61,783 nucleotides of DNA from an uncultured Bacteroidales bacterium (GCA_903911085.1 CAIWCC010000201.1:1-61783); one strand, 5' to 3'; numbered from the stretch's first letter, positions 30,972 to 39,918 are shown. The notes: a model not told the origin generated them from the sequence alone. Program-made: numbers and translations.

Positions 30972-31079
30972 ATCTTATTTGTTTTTTAGTTTTTGTTCCT
31001 TTGTTTAGGATAATAAAAAAATTCTTTTAGAAATTTATTTTATTATCCAATAAAAATTAATCACCATTTATTATGTTTG

Positions 31080-33215
31080 CTATTCAAAATTCAATTTAAA
31101 TACAGTTCCTTTTTTTGCAAATACACCAGCTTTAATATTTTGATTTATTACTTTTCCACGCCCCTCTACCTGCACAATCAGGCCAAGTCGTTCTGCTAAA
31201 TATACTGCATCTTTTGCACCCATTCCTATCATGTCGGGAACTAAATTGCCAGGAACTGAAAGCGGTTCAATTTTAATTTTATTGTTTTCGGTAAATGACT
31301 TCACCCAATCGTTCGAACATTGAGCTAATGGCAATCGTAAATTTGCAAATACAGTATTAAGTGCTTTATAATAACCCACTTTAAAATAAGGTGTCATAGG
31401 TTCGGTGTATAAAGTGTCATTTGCAAAATCGGCTGGTCTTGAATCGGATTTTAAAGCCATAACTTGTTCGGCAATACTTTTGAAAACCGAACCAGCCATT
31501 TTTCCGCCCGAAGGATAGCCCTTGCGAGGCTCGCGAATTACAACTATTAATGTATATTGCGGATTGTCTGCTGGAAAATAGCCGCAAAATGAAACCTGAT
31601 GACTTGTTCCTCCTGCTTTATAACCAGATTTTCCTTTCGAAATTTGGGCGGTACCAGTTTTTCCTGCAATTCGAAAATAATTGGAGCGTACGTTTTTTGC
31701 CGTTCCCCATTTTCCTTCCAAAACTCCAAGCAAAACTTCTTTTATATCTTTCAGAGTTTGTGGTTTGCAAATGGCTTCTTTTATTGTTTCTGCCTCAAAT
31801 GATTTTACAATTTGACCATTCTGACTTATTGATTTTACAAAAAATGGACGAATAAATTTCCCGTTATTTGCAATTGCATTGTAGTAGGCTAGCGTATAAA
31901 TTGGTGGTATCTGAGTTTCGTATCCGATTGACATCCATGGCAATGTTGTAACAGACCATTCTTTTGTTTTATCTTTGGGATGCTTGATTTTTGGATCAGC
32001 TGTTCCTGGAATTTCAAGCTTCATAGGTTGATTTAATTTCATCTCATAAAGTTTGTCTACAAACTCTGATGGATTATGACCGTAAGCATTCACAATTACT
32101 CTTGAAACCCCAACATTTGATGATATGTGTATCGCCTCGGCTACAGTTAGCGTACCACAACCACCTTTATTGGCATTATGATCTTTCATTACTCTATTTC
32201 CGTAGGCATAAAGTCCATTACCAGTTTCTATTTTATCTGTAATTTTTACTCTCCCATCATCTATTGCGGCCATTATCGACATTACTTTAAATGTTGATCC
32301 TGGTTCAACTTGATCGGAAACAGCACCATTTTTATTCTCTGAGTACGATTTGTCTGCATTTTGTTGCATGTTCACTATGGCCTTTACCTCGCCCGACTTT
32401 GCTTCCATCAAAATGGCATAACCCGAACCTGCATCAAAAGAACGCATACTATCAACCAAAGCTTTTTCTGCAATATCTTGCATATCAATATCTATCGTAG
32501 TATTTAAGTCCATACCGTCAATTGGTTCAACTTGAACAGCTTCCATATACGAATTCGCAACTTTTTGACGGATTGAAACGCCAGGAACTCCTAGAAGTTG
32601 TTTGTTGAAAAATAACTCAAGCCCATTTTTGCCACCTTTCGATTCGTCGGCATAAATATCACCAATTGTTCGAGCCGCTAATGAGCCAAAAGGTCTTTCA
32701 CGCCGTAAAAGTTCCTTTGTTATAAGACCACTTTTATTTCTTCCTAATCGAAATAATGGTATCGTTTTTAGTCGCTTCAAATCTAAATAGGTGATTCTTT
32801 TGGGAAATAATTTGAACTCACCAATTTTATTATCATAAGCTTTTTGGAGAGCCGATTTATATGCTGCAGCCGATTTATCTTTAAAAAAACTTGACAAATA
32901 AATTGCTACGGAATCAATATTATTTTTGAATAAAATCCCATTTTTTTCGTGTAATGCTGGCACACGAGTATCCATATAAACATAATATGTGGGTATGGAA
33001 CTTGCCATCAATCGACCATCGGATGCATAAATATTGCCTCTGTTAGGTTTTACCACAATGTTCGTCTTAATACTGCGTGCCGCCAATGCCAGCCAGTTGC
33101 TGCGTTCAATGGTTTGTATGACAGTAATTTTATATATTACCAGCACAAAAGCGAAGCATATAATTACATATACTATTCCAAATCGGAAAACAATATCTTT
33201 ACGTTTATCAGCCAT
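31080..33215 (-). CDS. ftsI: FtsI-type transpeptidase (PBP) with C-terminal PASTA domain
   Basis: A 711-residue class B penicillin-binding protein that cross-links septal peptidoglycan. TM at residues 10-30, then a dimerisation domain (VKPNRGNIYASDGRLMASS). The transpeptidase has the motifs STFK (serine nucleophile), SSN and KTGT in order. The last 60 or so residues (VPDMIGMGAKDAVYLAERLGL) form one PASTA domain, a muropeptide or lipid II sensor more familiar from Gram-positive enzymes but regular in Bacteroidota. Its ATG directly follows the ftsL stop codon. Confidence 0.94.
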   Translation of the reverse strand: MADKRKDIVFRFGIVYVIICFAFVLVIYKITVIQTIERSNWLALAARSIKTNIVVKPNRGNIYASDGRLMASSIPTYYVYMDTRVPALHEKNGILFKNNIDSVAIYLSSFFKDKSAAAYKSALQKAYDNKIGEFKLFPKRITYLDLKRLKTIPLFRLGRNKSGLITKELLRRERPFGSLAARTIGDIYADESKGGKNGLELFFNKQLLGVPGVSIRQKVANSYMEAVQVEPIDGMDLNTTIDIDMQDIAEKALVDSMRSFDAGSGYAILMEAKSGEVKAIVNMQQNADKSYSENKNGAVSDQVEPGSTFKVMSIMAAIDDGRVKITDKIETGNGLYAYGNRVMKDHNANKGGCGTLTVAEAIHISSNVGVSRVIVNAYGHNPSEFVDKLYEMKLNQPMKLEIPGTADPKIKHPKDKTKEWSVTTLPWMSIGYETQIPPIYTLAYYNAIANNGKFIRPFFVKSISQNGQIVKSFEAETIKEAICKPQTLKDIKEVLLGVLEGKWGTAKNVRSNYFRIAGKTGTAQISKGKSGYKAGGTSHQVSFCGYFPADNPQYTLIVVIREPRKGYPSGGKMAGSVFKSIAEQVMALKSDSRPADFANDTLYTEPMTPYFKVGYYKALNTVFANLRLPLAQCSNDWVKSFTENNKIKIEPLSVPGNLVPDMIGMGAKDAVYLAERLGLIVQVEGRGKVINQNIKAGVFAKKGTVFKLNFE

Positions 33216-33602
33216 TTATTTTTCAATCACGCTATCCTCAATTACTATTGGGGGAGTATTGGTTTGTATTAAATCTAAACCTCTCGAATTAACTAAATTT
33301 AAAACATTAGATTGACGACTAATTCGCATTAAATCAGCCGAAATAGTCATCGATTCATATTTTAAATCTAATATTTGTTTCTTTAGTGAAATTTCTTTTG
33401 CCAATTGAGTTTCGCATGAATATCTATTGCCAACATATAAAAATGCAATTAATGCTATGAGTATCAATAAAAAATACTGTTTCCGAAGAAAATTCTTCGA
33501 AAGAATATCGCCATTCAAAATTTCACGAATTGTACTCGATTTTATATCCGAAAAATCCTCATTGCCTTTGATGGCATCTGCCATTTTTTTTAACCACGCC
33601 AT
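33216..33602 (-). CDS. ftsL: FtsL-like division protein
   Basis: A 128-residue bitopic membrane protein: cytoplasmic N-terminus (1-41), TM 42-58 (QYFLLILIALIAFLYVG), then a periplasmic coiled coil (LAKEISLKKQILDLKYESMTISADLMRIS). Matches the FtsL-like proteins of Bacteroidota dcw clusters, which are poorly conserved in sequence. Placement between rsmH and ftsI supports the name. Confidence 0.85.
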   Translation of the reverse strand: MAWLKKMADAIKGNEDFSDIKSSTIREILNGDILSKNFLRKQYFLLILIALIAFLYVGNRYSCETQLAKEISLKKQILDLKYESMTISADLMRISRQSNVLNLVNSRGLDLIQTNTPPIVIEDSVIEK

Positions 33603-33634
33603 ATTATAATATCTTACAAACTGCTGACTACTAA

Positions 33635-34600
33635 CTACAAACTTTTCTTCATTTCCGCAATTCTTAATTTTGCACTTCTTGCTCTAGGGTTGCGTGCAAT
33701 TTCATCTTCACTTGCAATAATTACTTTGTTATTTATTGTTTTTAAGGGAGTTATGATATTCCCAAAAAAATCTTTCTCAAGTTTGCCTTCGAAATTTCCT
33801 GAACGAAAGAAGTTTTTTACCAATCTATCTTCCAGTGAATGATAAGTTAAAACTACGAGTCGTCCTTCTGGTTTCAAAATGGTTAAACATTGTTCCAATA
33901 GTGATTTCAAAACATCCATTTCTTTGTTCACTTCTATGCGCAACGCCTGAAACACTCTCGCCATATCTTTTTTTTCCTTTTCGCGACCAAAAAATGGTTT
34001 CAAAACTTCAATAAATGGAAATATCTGATCAAATGGAGTTTTGGTTCTTGCATTAACAATAGTTTTAGCAATTTTACGCGAATTGTGTAATTCACCGTAC
34101 AAATAAAACATGTCTGCCAATTGCTCTTCGCTATAAGTATTTAGCACTACAGCAGCTGTTAGAGGCGATTTAGTATTCATTCGCATATCTAAAGCACCAT
34201 CAAATCTAAAAGAAAATCCTCTTTCAGCTTCATCAAAATGGTGCGATGAAACTCCTAAATCGGCTAAAACTCCATCCACTTTTTCTATGTTATGATAGCG
34301 CAGAAAATTAGTTAGGTATTGAAAATTGCTACGCACAAAAATAAATCGTGAGTCGTCCAATGCATTTTTTATAGCATCTTCGTCCTGATCGAACCCCAGC
34401 AATTTACCTTTTTTTGTCAAATTCTTTAGTATCTCACGCGAATGACCACCACCACCAAAAGTAACATCTACATAAATGCCATCAGGGTTAATGTTCAGGC
34501 CATCAATTGTTTCTGATAGTAATGCTGGAGTGTGGTACACTTCAGACCCTTGAACCGTTATATCGTCGATGTTTTTTGGTATGTTTTTTTTTATTTTCAT
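33635..34600 (-). CDS. rsmH: 16S rRNA (cytosine1402-N4)-methyltransferase RsmH
   Basis: A 321-residue SAM-dependent methyltransferase (formerly MraW). Characteristic VYHTPALLSETIDGL start, SAM loop YVDVTFGGGGHSREIL, DGVLADLGVSSHHFDEAERGFSFRFDGALDMRMN, and LTYHSLEDRLVKNFFR. Second gene of the dcw cluster, 127 bases after mraZ. ATG start. Confidence 0.96.
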   Translation of the reverse strand: MKIKKNIPKNIDDITVQGSEVYHTPALLSETIDGLNINPDGIYVDVTFGGGGHSREILKNLTKKGKLLGFDQDEDAIKNALDDSRFIFVRSNFQYLTNFLRYHNIEKVDGVLADLGVSSHHFDEAERGFSFRFDGALDMRMNTKSPLTAAVVLNTYSEEQLADMFYLYGELHNSRKIAKTIVNARTKTPFDQIFPFIEVLKPFFGREKEKKDMARVFQALRIEVNKEMDVLKSLLEQCLTILKPEGRLVVLTYHSLEDRLVKNFFRSGNFEGKLEKDFFGNIITPLKTINNKVIIASEDEIARNPRARSAKLRIAEMKKSL

Positions 34601-34727
34601 TTTCTGTTTTTATTTCGAGGAATATCAACCCTCTACACCTCTTTTGGCAGCTTTTGTCTGAAATAATAAGAATTTTTCAAATTTTTAGTATCTAAAAAAT
34701 TTGTTCCTATTTGTGTTCAATCTTTCA

Positions 34728-35207
34728 TTATTCAAGTCCATTCACTTTCGTGCTTTGAGGTTTCATCATTCTTTCTTTCAACAAAGTAGAAAAATCTATT
34801 GCCGACATTTTAACTTGCTCGTACCTTGTTTTGCTCCATACTGCAAAGTGATCAATCAATCCCACAAATAAAACCTCAGAATTTTCAACACCAATAACTT
34901 GTAAATTTTTCTTTGAAATCAAAACCCTGCCTTGCGAATCGAGGTCAAGCCATTCTGCATCGGATACGTATTGCATTAACAAAAGCTGATCAACAGGATT
35001 CCATTCATCTAGTTTCGATTTCAGATTTTCTACTTTTTTGTTCCAAACCGACTCTGGAAAAAGTAATAAGCAATCATTTTCGGCATCCTTTCTCATTACA
35101 ATGCGTTCTTTTTCATTCTCAGGCAACAATTTTCGATATGAAGAGGGAATAAAGATTCTCCCCTTTACATCGGCTTTTGCTTCATGTTTTCCTATAAATG
35201 TTGACAT
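34728..35207 (-). CDS. mraZ: Transcriptional regulator MraZ
   Basis: A 159-residue protein with two SpoVT/AbrB-like repeats: FIGKHEAKADVKGRIFIPSSYRKLL and AEWLDLDSQGRVLISKKNLQVIGV, each holding the DxxGR signature. MraZ binds TGGGN repeats upstream of its own gene and represses the division cluster in E. coli. Two such repeats are present here (35261-35275), which supports autoregulation. First gene of the cluster, ATG start. Confidence 0.95.
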   Translation of the reverse strand: MSTFIGKHEAKADVKGRIFIPSSYRKLLPENEKERIVMRKDAENDCLLLFPESVWNKKVENLKSKLDEWNPVDQLLLMQYVSDAEWLDLDSQGRVLISKKNLQVIGVENSEVLFVGLIDHFAVWSKTRYEQVKMSAIDFSTLLKERMMKPQSTKVNGLE

Positions 35208-35260
35208 ATTTTTTTCTTAGTAAATTTGCAACGGTAAAAGTAGGAATTTTTTTTCATATT

Positions 35261-35275
35261 CCCCACAATTCCCCA
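35261..35275 (-). promoter_or_regulatory. Candidate MraZ-binding TGGGN repeats
   Basis: On the minus strand TGGGG occurs twice, 10 bases apart (TGGGGAATTGTGGGG), 54-68 bases upstream of the mraZ start. The known MraZ operator is a row of TGGGN units with 5-base spacers, giving the same period. A third unit is not visible. No convincing -7/-33 pair was placed, so the position relative to the transcription start is unknown. Confidence 0.6.
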
Positions 35276-35531
35276 CAAATATTTTATCAACAATAAATAA
35301 ACATGTAATTCGTAGTTTTAAACTAAGTTATAAACAATTTATCAACAATTGGAGATGTGAATGTTATTACGCATCTTGTTGTTAGACTGTATATTACAGA
35401 TATTATTACAAAAATTGCGCAAAAATGCATTAAAGTGGGGGAAGAATATTGATTTTTCTTAAATTATCTATTGTTTTTCAAAAGCACAAAATGGCGAGAT
35501 ATGTTTGAAAAAATATATTATGTATTTATAC

Positions 35532-35539
35532 TACTTTTG
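35532..35539 (+). promoter_or_regulatory. Candidate -7 element for the acyltransferase gene
   Basis: TACTTTTG matches the Bacteroidota consensus TAnnTTTG exactly. A TTTG at 35504-35507 is a possible -33 box with a long (24-base) spacer. Transcription would start about 20 bases before the ATG at 35565. Confidence 0.5.
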
Positions 35540-35564
35540 TGAATAGTATGGTAATAAAACAAAG

Positions 35565-36383
35565 ATGAGCACAGAAAAGATAATCAATATTGACATGGAG
35601 CAGGTGCTAAAAAGTAAAGCTCCAAAAACCAAATTTCCTAGTTTTATAGTTAACTATTTGCGGAGAATTGTTCACGAAAAGGAGTTTAATATATTTTTTA
35701 AAAACAATCCAAATTTAAAAAATCTTGAATTCATCGAGGCAGCATTCAAATATTTGGAAGTGACTACTAGTATTGACGGCATTGAAAATTTACCACCTAA
35801 AAATGGGCGTTATATATTTGCCAGCAATCATCCACTTGGCGGACTGGATGGAATTACCACCGGCTATTTGATTGGTAAAGAGTACGATGGCAAAGTACGT
35901 TTTTTTTCCAACGATTTAATGATGCATCTACATCCAATGCGCGATATGTTTGTTCCTGTTAACAAAGTTGGTTCGCAAAGCAAAGGGCACGCCGAAATGA
36001 TGCAGCGACTTTATGAATCCGACAATCATTTAATTACTTATCCTGCTGGTATGTGTTCGCGAAAAGTGAAGGGCAAAATTATTGATTTGGAATGGAAAAA
36101 GAATTTTATTAGCAAAGCCATAGAATATCAAAGAGATGTGGTTCCAATTTATTTCGAAGGTAAGAACTCGAACTTTTTTTATAATTTAGCAAATATCCGT
36201 AAATTTCTTGGCATTAAATTCAATATAGAAATGATGTATTTAGCCGATGAAATGTTCAAACAAAAAGGAAATCATTTTTCTATTCGGATTGGAAAAAAAA
36301 TTCCATGGCAAACATTCGACAAATCCAAAACTCATGCGCAATGGGCTGAGTGGGTAAAGGAAATTGTGTATAAAATGGCATAA
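35565..36383 (+). CDS. PlsC-like lysophospholipid/glycerol acyltransferase
   Basis: A 272-residue LPLAT-fold acyltransferase. The catalytic motif is FASNHPLGGLDG with His89 and Asp95 (one residue more than the classical HxxxxD), followed by FVPVNKVGSQSKG and LITYPAGMCSRKVKG, the substrate-binding equivalents of PlsC blocks II and III. This NHPLGGLDG variant is typical of Bacteroidota enzymes, some of which acylate ornithine or glycine lipids. Whether the acceptor is lysophosphatidate or an aminolipid cannot be told; no GlsB-like partner is adjacent. It is divergent from mraZ and has its own candidate promoter. Confidence 0.83.
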   Translation: MSTEKIINIDMEQVLKSKAPKTKFPSFIVNYLRRIVHEKEFNIFFKNNPNLKNLEFIEAAFKYLEVTTSIDGIENLPPKNGRYIFASNHPLGGLDGITTGYLIGKEYDGKVRFFSNDLMMHLHPMRDMFVPVNKVGSQSKGHAEMMQRLYESDNHLITYPAGMCSRKVKGKIIDLEWKKNFISKAIEYQRDVVPIYFEGKNSNFFYNLANIRKFLGIKFNIEMMYLADEMFKQKGNHFSIRIGKKIPWQTFDKSKTHAQWAEWVKEIVYKMA

Positions 36384-36458
36384 ATAATCATTTATTTGAA
36401 ATGTGAAAATTAGGTTGTTGTCAAATCAAAAAAATAAATTTCCATCAAAAAACCAATG

Positions 36459-36488
36459 TTGTATATGAATTAATTTTTACTATCTTTG
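36459..36488 (+). promoter_or_regulatory. Promoter of the stressosome-like operon
   Basis: TTG at 36459-36461, a 19-base spacer, then TATCTTTG at 36481-36488. This is a full match to the Bacteroidota promoter layout (TTTG-type -33 box, 19-21 bases, TAnnTTTG). The inferred start lies about 55 bases before the first ATG of the operon at 36552. Confidence 0.75.
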
Positions 36489-36551
36489 CCCTTTCATTAT
36501 TTAAAAATTACTACATTATTTATTTGTTTATTTTCAAAATTTAAAAAAAAC

Positions 36552-36914
36552 ATGGAACATGAATTAAAGTATGATGAACAAAACGAGGTTGTAGTTCTCA
36601 CATTTACTAATCACTTTCTTTATAAAGATGTAGAGCCATTATTTTTAAAAGTCACGGAATTATTAAGCGGTAAGCAAATCCGCCAAATGCTGGTTGTGAT
36701 GAGCAATGGGCATAATGTTGAAAACCGAGAAACTCGCGAAGCAACAAGTGAGCAGTTGTCAAAATTAAACATGACAGAAATTGCTTTTGTTGGTGGGAGT
36801 GCTGCCAACAGAATGATAGCACGCGTGTTAATTAAAACTGGCTTGATAAAATTGAATGGTGACTTTTTTAAAAATTATGAAGATGCAATTCAATGGTTAA
36901 AAAGCAAAAGATAA
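36552..36914 (+). CDS. Small STAS-like protein, first tandem copy
   Basis: A 120-residue protein starting MEHELKYDEQNEVVVLTF; this ATG is chosen because the same start recurs in the next gene. It has a short beta-rich N-terminus, then LLVVMS-type strand, VENRETREATSEQL, AFVGGSAANRMIARVLIK and a final DAIQWLKS helix. This is the pattern of STAS-like DUF7793-type proteins, related in fold to anti-sigma antagonists (family assignment from memory). It lacks the obvious DSFIGR serine motif. First gene of an operon of RsbR/S/T-like partners, so a regulatory input role is inferred. Confidence 0.72.
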   Translation: MEHELKYDEQNEVVVLTFTNHFLYKDVEPLFLKVTELLSGKQIRQMLVVMSNGHNVENRETREATSEQLSKLNMTEIAFVGGSAANRMIARVLIKTGLIKLNGDFFKNYEDAIQWLKSKR

Positions 36915-36989
36915 ATTAATGTGTTGTTAATAGCAATACATTATCTAACTTTAAATATTTATTACTTATTCAATTTTAACACTATAAAT

Positions 36990-37355
36990 ATGGAACATGA
37001 ATTAAAGTTTGACGCACAAAATGAAGTGGTTGTTCTAAGTTCTAATACCGACTTAAAACTTATTGATGTAGAGCCATTATACAATAATCTTAAAGTTATA
37101 TTAGAAGGTAAGAAATTCAGACAATTAGTATCAATCATTAGTGATGTTTATGTCGTAGAAAATAGAGAAACAAGAGAAGCGCTAGCTAATGCATTGAGCA
37201 AATTAAATTTGTCGGAAGTAGCATTTGTTGGTGGTTCGGCATACAACCGAATAATGGCGAAAATATTAATCAAAACAGGTATCGTTAAGTTAAATGGCGA
37301 CTTTTTCAAAACTTATGAAGAAGCTATAGAATGGTTAAAAAGTAATAGAAAATAA
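36990..37355 (+). CDS. Small STAS-like protein, second tandem copy
   Basis: A 121-residue paralogue of the previous gene, alike along its whole length (MEHELKFDAQNEVVVL, VENRETREALANALSKLN, AFVGGSAYNRIMAKILIKTG, LNGDFFKTYEEAIEWLKS). The middle segment (YVVENRETRE against HNVENRETRE) is best conserved, and the N-terminal strand regions differ more. ATG at 36990; the next gene (RsbR-like) starts 3 bases after its stop, so the two are surely co-transcribed. Tandem duplication with divergence suggests two inputs or a heteromer (inference). Confidence 0.72.
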   Translation: MEHELKFDAQNEVVVLSSNTDLKLIDVEPLYNNLKVILEGKKFRQLVSIISDVYVVENRETREALANALSKLNLSEVAFVGGSAYNRIMAKILIKTGIVKLNGDFFKTYEEAIEWLKSNRK

Positions 37356-37358
37356 ATT

Positions 37359-38048
37359 ATGGAAGCAAACACTGAAATTAAAAATGCCAAGGTACGTATT
37401 GAACATATTGAAGATGTACTTTCTTCGGTAGCGGCTGGCGATCTCGATATTAGAATAGAATCTGAAATTGAAGATGATCTTACTGGAGTTGAACAAGCTA
37501 TCAACCTGCTTATTGATGACCTTACTCACGAGTTGAAGAAAAGTATCAAGATGAAGGAAGATATGGAAGATAAACTTCGAAAAATTCAGGACCAACAAAA
37601 AACGATACTACAGCAACAAGAAGATTTGATGGAGTTGTCGAGTCCTGTCTCAAAAGTTTGGGACAATATTCTAATACTTCCAGTTATTGGAACTCTTGAT
37701 AGCCAGCGGACACAAATAATGATGGAAAACTTGCTTCTAAAAATTGTTTCTACAGGTTGTACAACAGCCATTCTCGACATTACTGGTGTGCCAACTGTCG
37801 ACACACAGGTTGCAAATCATCTACTTAAAACTGTAACTGCAGCGCGACTTTTAGGTGCCGAATGTATTGTCAGTGGAATAAGTCCCGCCATTGCTCAAAC
37901 CATTGTACATTTAGGAATTAATCTTTCAAACATTCTCACAAAAGCTACTCTTCAATCAGCAATGATTTATGCAATGAAGAAAAATGAGCAACTTGTGGAC
38001 GGAAAAGTAAAAACCAATTTCACTGACATAGACGACATTCAACTTTAA
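37359..38048 (+). CDS. RsbR-like stressosome scaffold with STAS domain
   Basis: A 229-residue protein. Residues 10-60 look HAMP-like (VLSSVAAGDLDIRIESEIEDDLTGVEQAINLLIDDL), then a coiled coil (60-95, KDQQKTILQQQEDLMELS type) and a C-terminal STAS domain (95-225; VWDNILILPVIGTLDSQRTQIMMENLL, LDITGVPTVDTQVANHLLKT, GAECIVSGISPAIAQTIVHLGI). The two Thr contexts phosphorylated by RsbT in RsbR proteins are matched by Thr149 (VDTQVA) and Thr181 (AQTIV). There is no globin or light-sensing N-terminus as in Bacillus, so the signal is unknown. Forms the stressosome core with the RsbS-like protein next door. Confidence 0.87.
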   Translation: MEANTEIKNAKVRIEHIEDVLSSVAAGDLDIRIESEIEDDLTGVEQAINLLIDDLTHELKKSIKMKEDMEDKLRKIQDQQKTILQQQEDLMELSSPVSKVWDNILILPVIGTLDSQRTQIMMENLLLKIVSTGCTTAILDITGVPTVDTQVANHLLKTVTAARLLGAECIVSGISPAIAQTIVHLGINLSNILTKATLQSAMIYAMKKNEQLVDGKVKTNFTDIDDIQL

Positions 38049-38054
38049 TAAGTT

Positions 38055-38429
38055 ATGGACTTCAACGAAAAAAGAATACCTATAATTAAAATTCGTGACT
38101 ACCTAATCGTATCGATACAAGTAGACATGCACGACAGATTAGCTTTGCAATTGCAAACGCAAATTTTAGAAGAAATCTATCGCACTGGAGCCAAAGGTGT
38201 ACTTATAGATATTTCGACTCTTGAAATGGTCGACTCATTTATTGGTAGAGTGCTTTCTGGAATGGCATCGATGGCAGCCATAATGGATGCAGCTGTTGTT
38301 ATTGTTGGCATGCAGCCTGCTGTGGCCATTACTTTAGTAGAACTCGGTCTCGAAATGCCTGGCGTAGATACAGCTCTAAATATGGAGCTAGGAATGGAAA
38401 TGCTCGAAAAAAGATTAAATAAGGCTTAG
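38055..38429 (+). CDS. RsbS-like single STAS domain protein
   Basis: A 124-residue stand-alone STAS protein of the RsbS type. IPIIKIRDYLIVSIQVDMHD, GVLIDISTLEMVDSFIGRVLSGMASMAAIMDAAVVIVGMQPAVAITLVELG span the fold. Ser61 in VDSFIGR is in the context of the serine that RsbT phosphorylates in Bacillus RsbS. In the stressosome it would hold the RsbT-like kinase inactive until phosphorylated. 6 bases after the RsbR-like gene, 11 before the RsbT-like gene. Confidence 0.9.
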   Translation: MDFNEKRIPIIKIRDYLIVSIQVDMHDRLALQLQTQILEEIYRTGAKGVLIDISTLEMVDSFIGRVLSGMASMAAIMDAAVVIVGMQPAVAITLVELGLEMPGVDTALNMELGMEMLEKRLNKA

Positions 38430-38440
38430 AAAACTAGTCG

Positions 38441-38866
38441 ATGAATGAAATAGTATCAGATAAAAGTTGGATTCTACTCGAACGGTGTCCTATCCAGAAC
38501 GAGCATGACATTGTCAAAGCAAGGCAAGTTGTGCGTCAATTTGGAAAAGAGGCTGGCATGGGTATTGTAGATCAAACACGAATTACCACTGCTGTTTCTG
38601 AACTTTTTAGAAATATGTTTTTATATGCCGGCGGGGGCGAAGTGCTTGTAGAGAAAGGAATTGTGGATGAAAGAAATACGCTGATTGTAACTTGTATTGA
38701 CCAAGGACCAGGAATAGCCAATATTGAACTGGCAATGACCGATGGTTATACCTCTGGCGGAGGAATGGGCTATGGCTTGCCAGGGTCTAAAAGACTCGTT
38801 GACAGATTTGAGATTTATTCGCAGGTTAATAAAGGCACTACTATTAGGGTAATGAAATGGAAATAA
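38441..38866 (+). CDS. RsbT-like serine kinase (GHKL ATPase)
   Basis: A 141-residue anti-sigma-factor-type kinase. N box ELFRNMFLYAGGG, G1 DQGPGI, and G2 GGGMGYGLPGSKRLVDRF are intact, as is the family ending TIRVMKWK. Expected to phosphorylate the RsbS- and RsbR-like STAS domains and then leave the complex to activate a downstream target. It overlaps the next gene by 10 bases, indicating coupled translation. Confidence 0.9.
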   Translation: MNEIVSDKSWILLERCPIQNEHDIVKARQVVRQFGKEAGMGIVDQTRITTAVSELFRNMFLYAGGGEVLVEKGIVDERNTLIVTCIDQGPGIANIELAMTDGYTSGGGMGYGLPGSKRLVDRFEIYSQVNKGTTIRVMKWK

Positions 38867-39918
38867 CTCGTCAACAAACTTTAATTCTCGAAATTGATAG
38901 TGAAGCTGATGTGGGTGTTTGTCGACGAAAATCAGTAAGTTTGGCTGGTCAACTTGGCTTTGATGATGTGAAAACAGGTGAAGTGGCTATTTTAGTTTCT
39001 GAGCTTGTTACCAATGTACTCAAACATGGTGGTGGAAAAGGAAGAATAGTTATTTGCCAATTGCAAAGCGATGACAATAAAAAGGCAATAGAAATATGGT
39101 GTTGCGATAGTGGAAATGGTATTCCAGACGTAGAAAAAGCTATGCTTGATGGCTTTACGGGCAAACATTCGCTTGGAATTGGTTTAGGCACAATTCGGAG
39201 ATTTTCAGATATTTTTGAAATAAATCCAATTACTAGTGAAGCTTTTACTAGTGTAGATTTTAATGCTTTAAATAATTACAAACACTGCATTAGAATTGTG
39301 AAATGGGTTCCCGAAAGCCGCTGGATAGGAACTAACCGAAATCTGACTACAGGTGCAGTTTCGCATTGTAAACCAGGAGAAATTCTCAATGGCGATACTT
39401 ATTTGATAAGCCATTTAAGCTCTACCAAAACTATTGCTGCCATAATTGACGGTCTAGGACATGGTAAGGAAGCTCATCTGGCTTCGAATATTATTAAAGA
39501 ACAAATTTTACTTAAGAGCGATTTACCGCTCGATGAACTTATAAAATATATTCATCAAGCCGCAAGGGGTACGCGTGGAGCGGTTATCGGTTTAGTATTT
39601 ATAAACATTGAAACCTCAAAACTGTATTTTGTTGGCGTGGGTAATATCGAAGGATTTGTTGTTTCATTGTCAGGGAAAAAAAGTTTAATTTCATTTGGTG
39701 GAATTCTTGGACATAGCATTCGCACACCTCATATATTTGAGTTTCCATTCAATAAGGGAGATACGGTTTGTCTTTTTAGCGATGGAATAAATACTCGTTG
39801 GAACGTAGATGATATAAACTGGAATACACACCCGCAAATAAACGCTGATTTTTTAATTAATAATTATTCAAGGCTAAATGATGATGCCACCGTTCTTATT
39901 ATCAGCTACACTTCATAA
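38857..39918 (+). CDS. RsbT-like ATPase fused to RsbX/SpoIIE-type phosphatase
   Basis: A 353-residue two-domain protein. Residues 1-145 are a GHKL ATPase (SELVTNVLKHGGGKGRI; CDSGNGIP; GKHSLGIGLGTIRRFSD). Residues 160-353 are a PP2C-type SpoIIE/RsbX phosphatase with metal-binding DGLGHGKEA, a GVGN motif, LFSDGI and DDATVLII. In Bacillus, RsbX resets the stressosome by removing phosphate from RsbS and RsbR. Here the reset enzyme carries its own kinase-like domain, so kinase and phosphatase activity may be balanced in one chain. Its end overlaps the hybrid kinase gene by 41 bases. Confidence 0.87.
   Translation: MEITRQQTLILEIDSEADVGVCRRKSVSLAGQLGFDDVKTGEVAILVSELVTNVLKHGGGKGRIVICQLQSDDNKKAIEIWCCDSGNGIPDVEKAMLDGFTGKHSLGIGLGTIRRFSDIFEINPITSEAFTSVDFNALNNYKHCIRIVKWVPESRWIGTNRNLTTGAVSHCKPGEILNGDTYLISHLSSTKTIAAIIDGLGHGKEAHLASNIIKEQILLKSDLPLDELIKYIHQAARGTRGAVIGLVFINIETSKLYFVGVGNIEGFVVSLSGKKSLISFGGILGHSIRTPHIFEFPFNKGDTVCLFSDGINTRWNVDDINWNTHPQINADFLINNYSRLNDDATVLIISYTS

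Noticed and set aside
35284-35347. Two TTATCAACA motifs upstream of mraZ that resemble DnaA boxes
   Set aside because: Only two, each one base off TTATCCACA, in AT-rich DNA where chance matches are common; no dnaA or other origin marker nearby.
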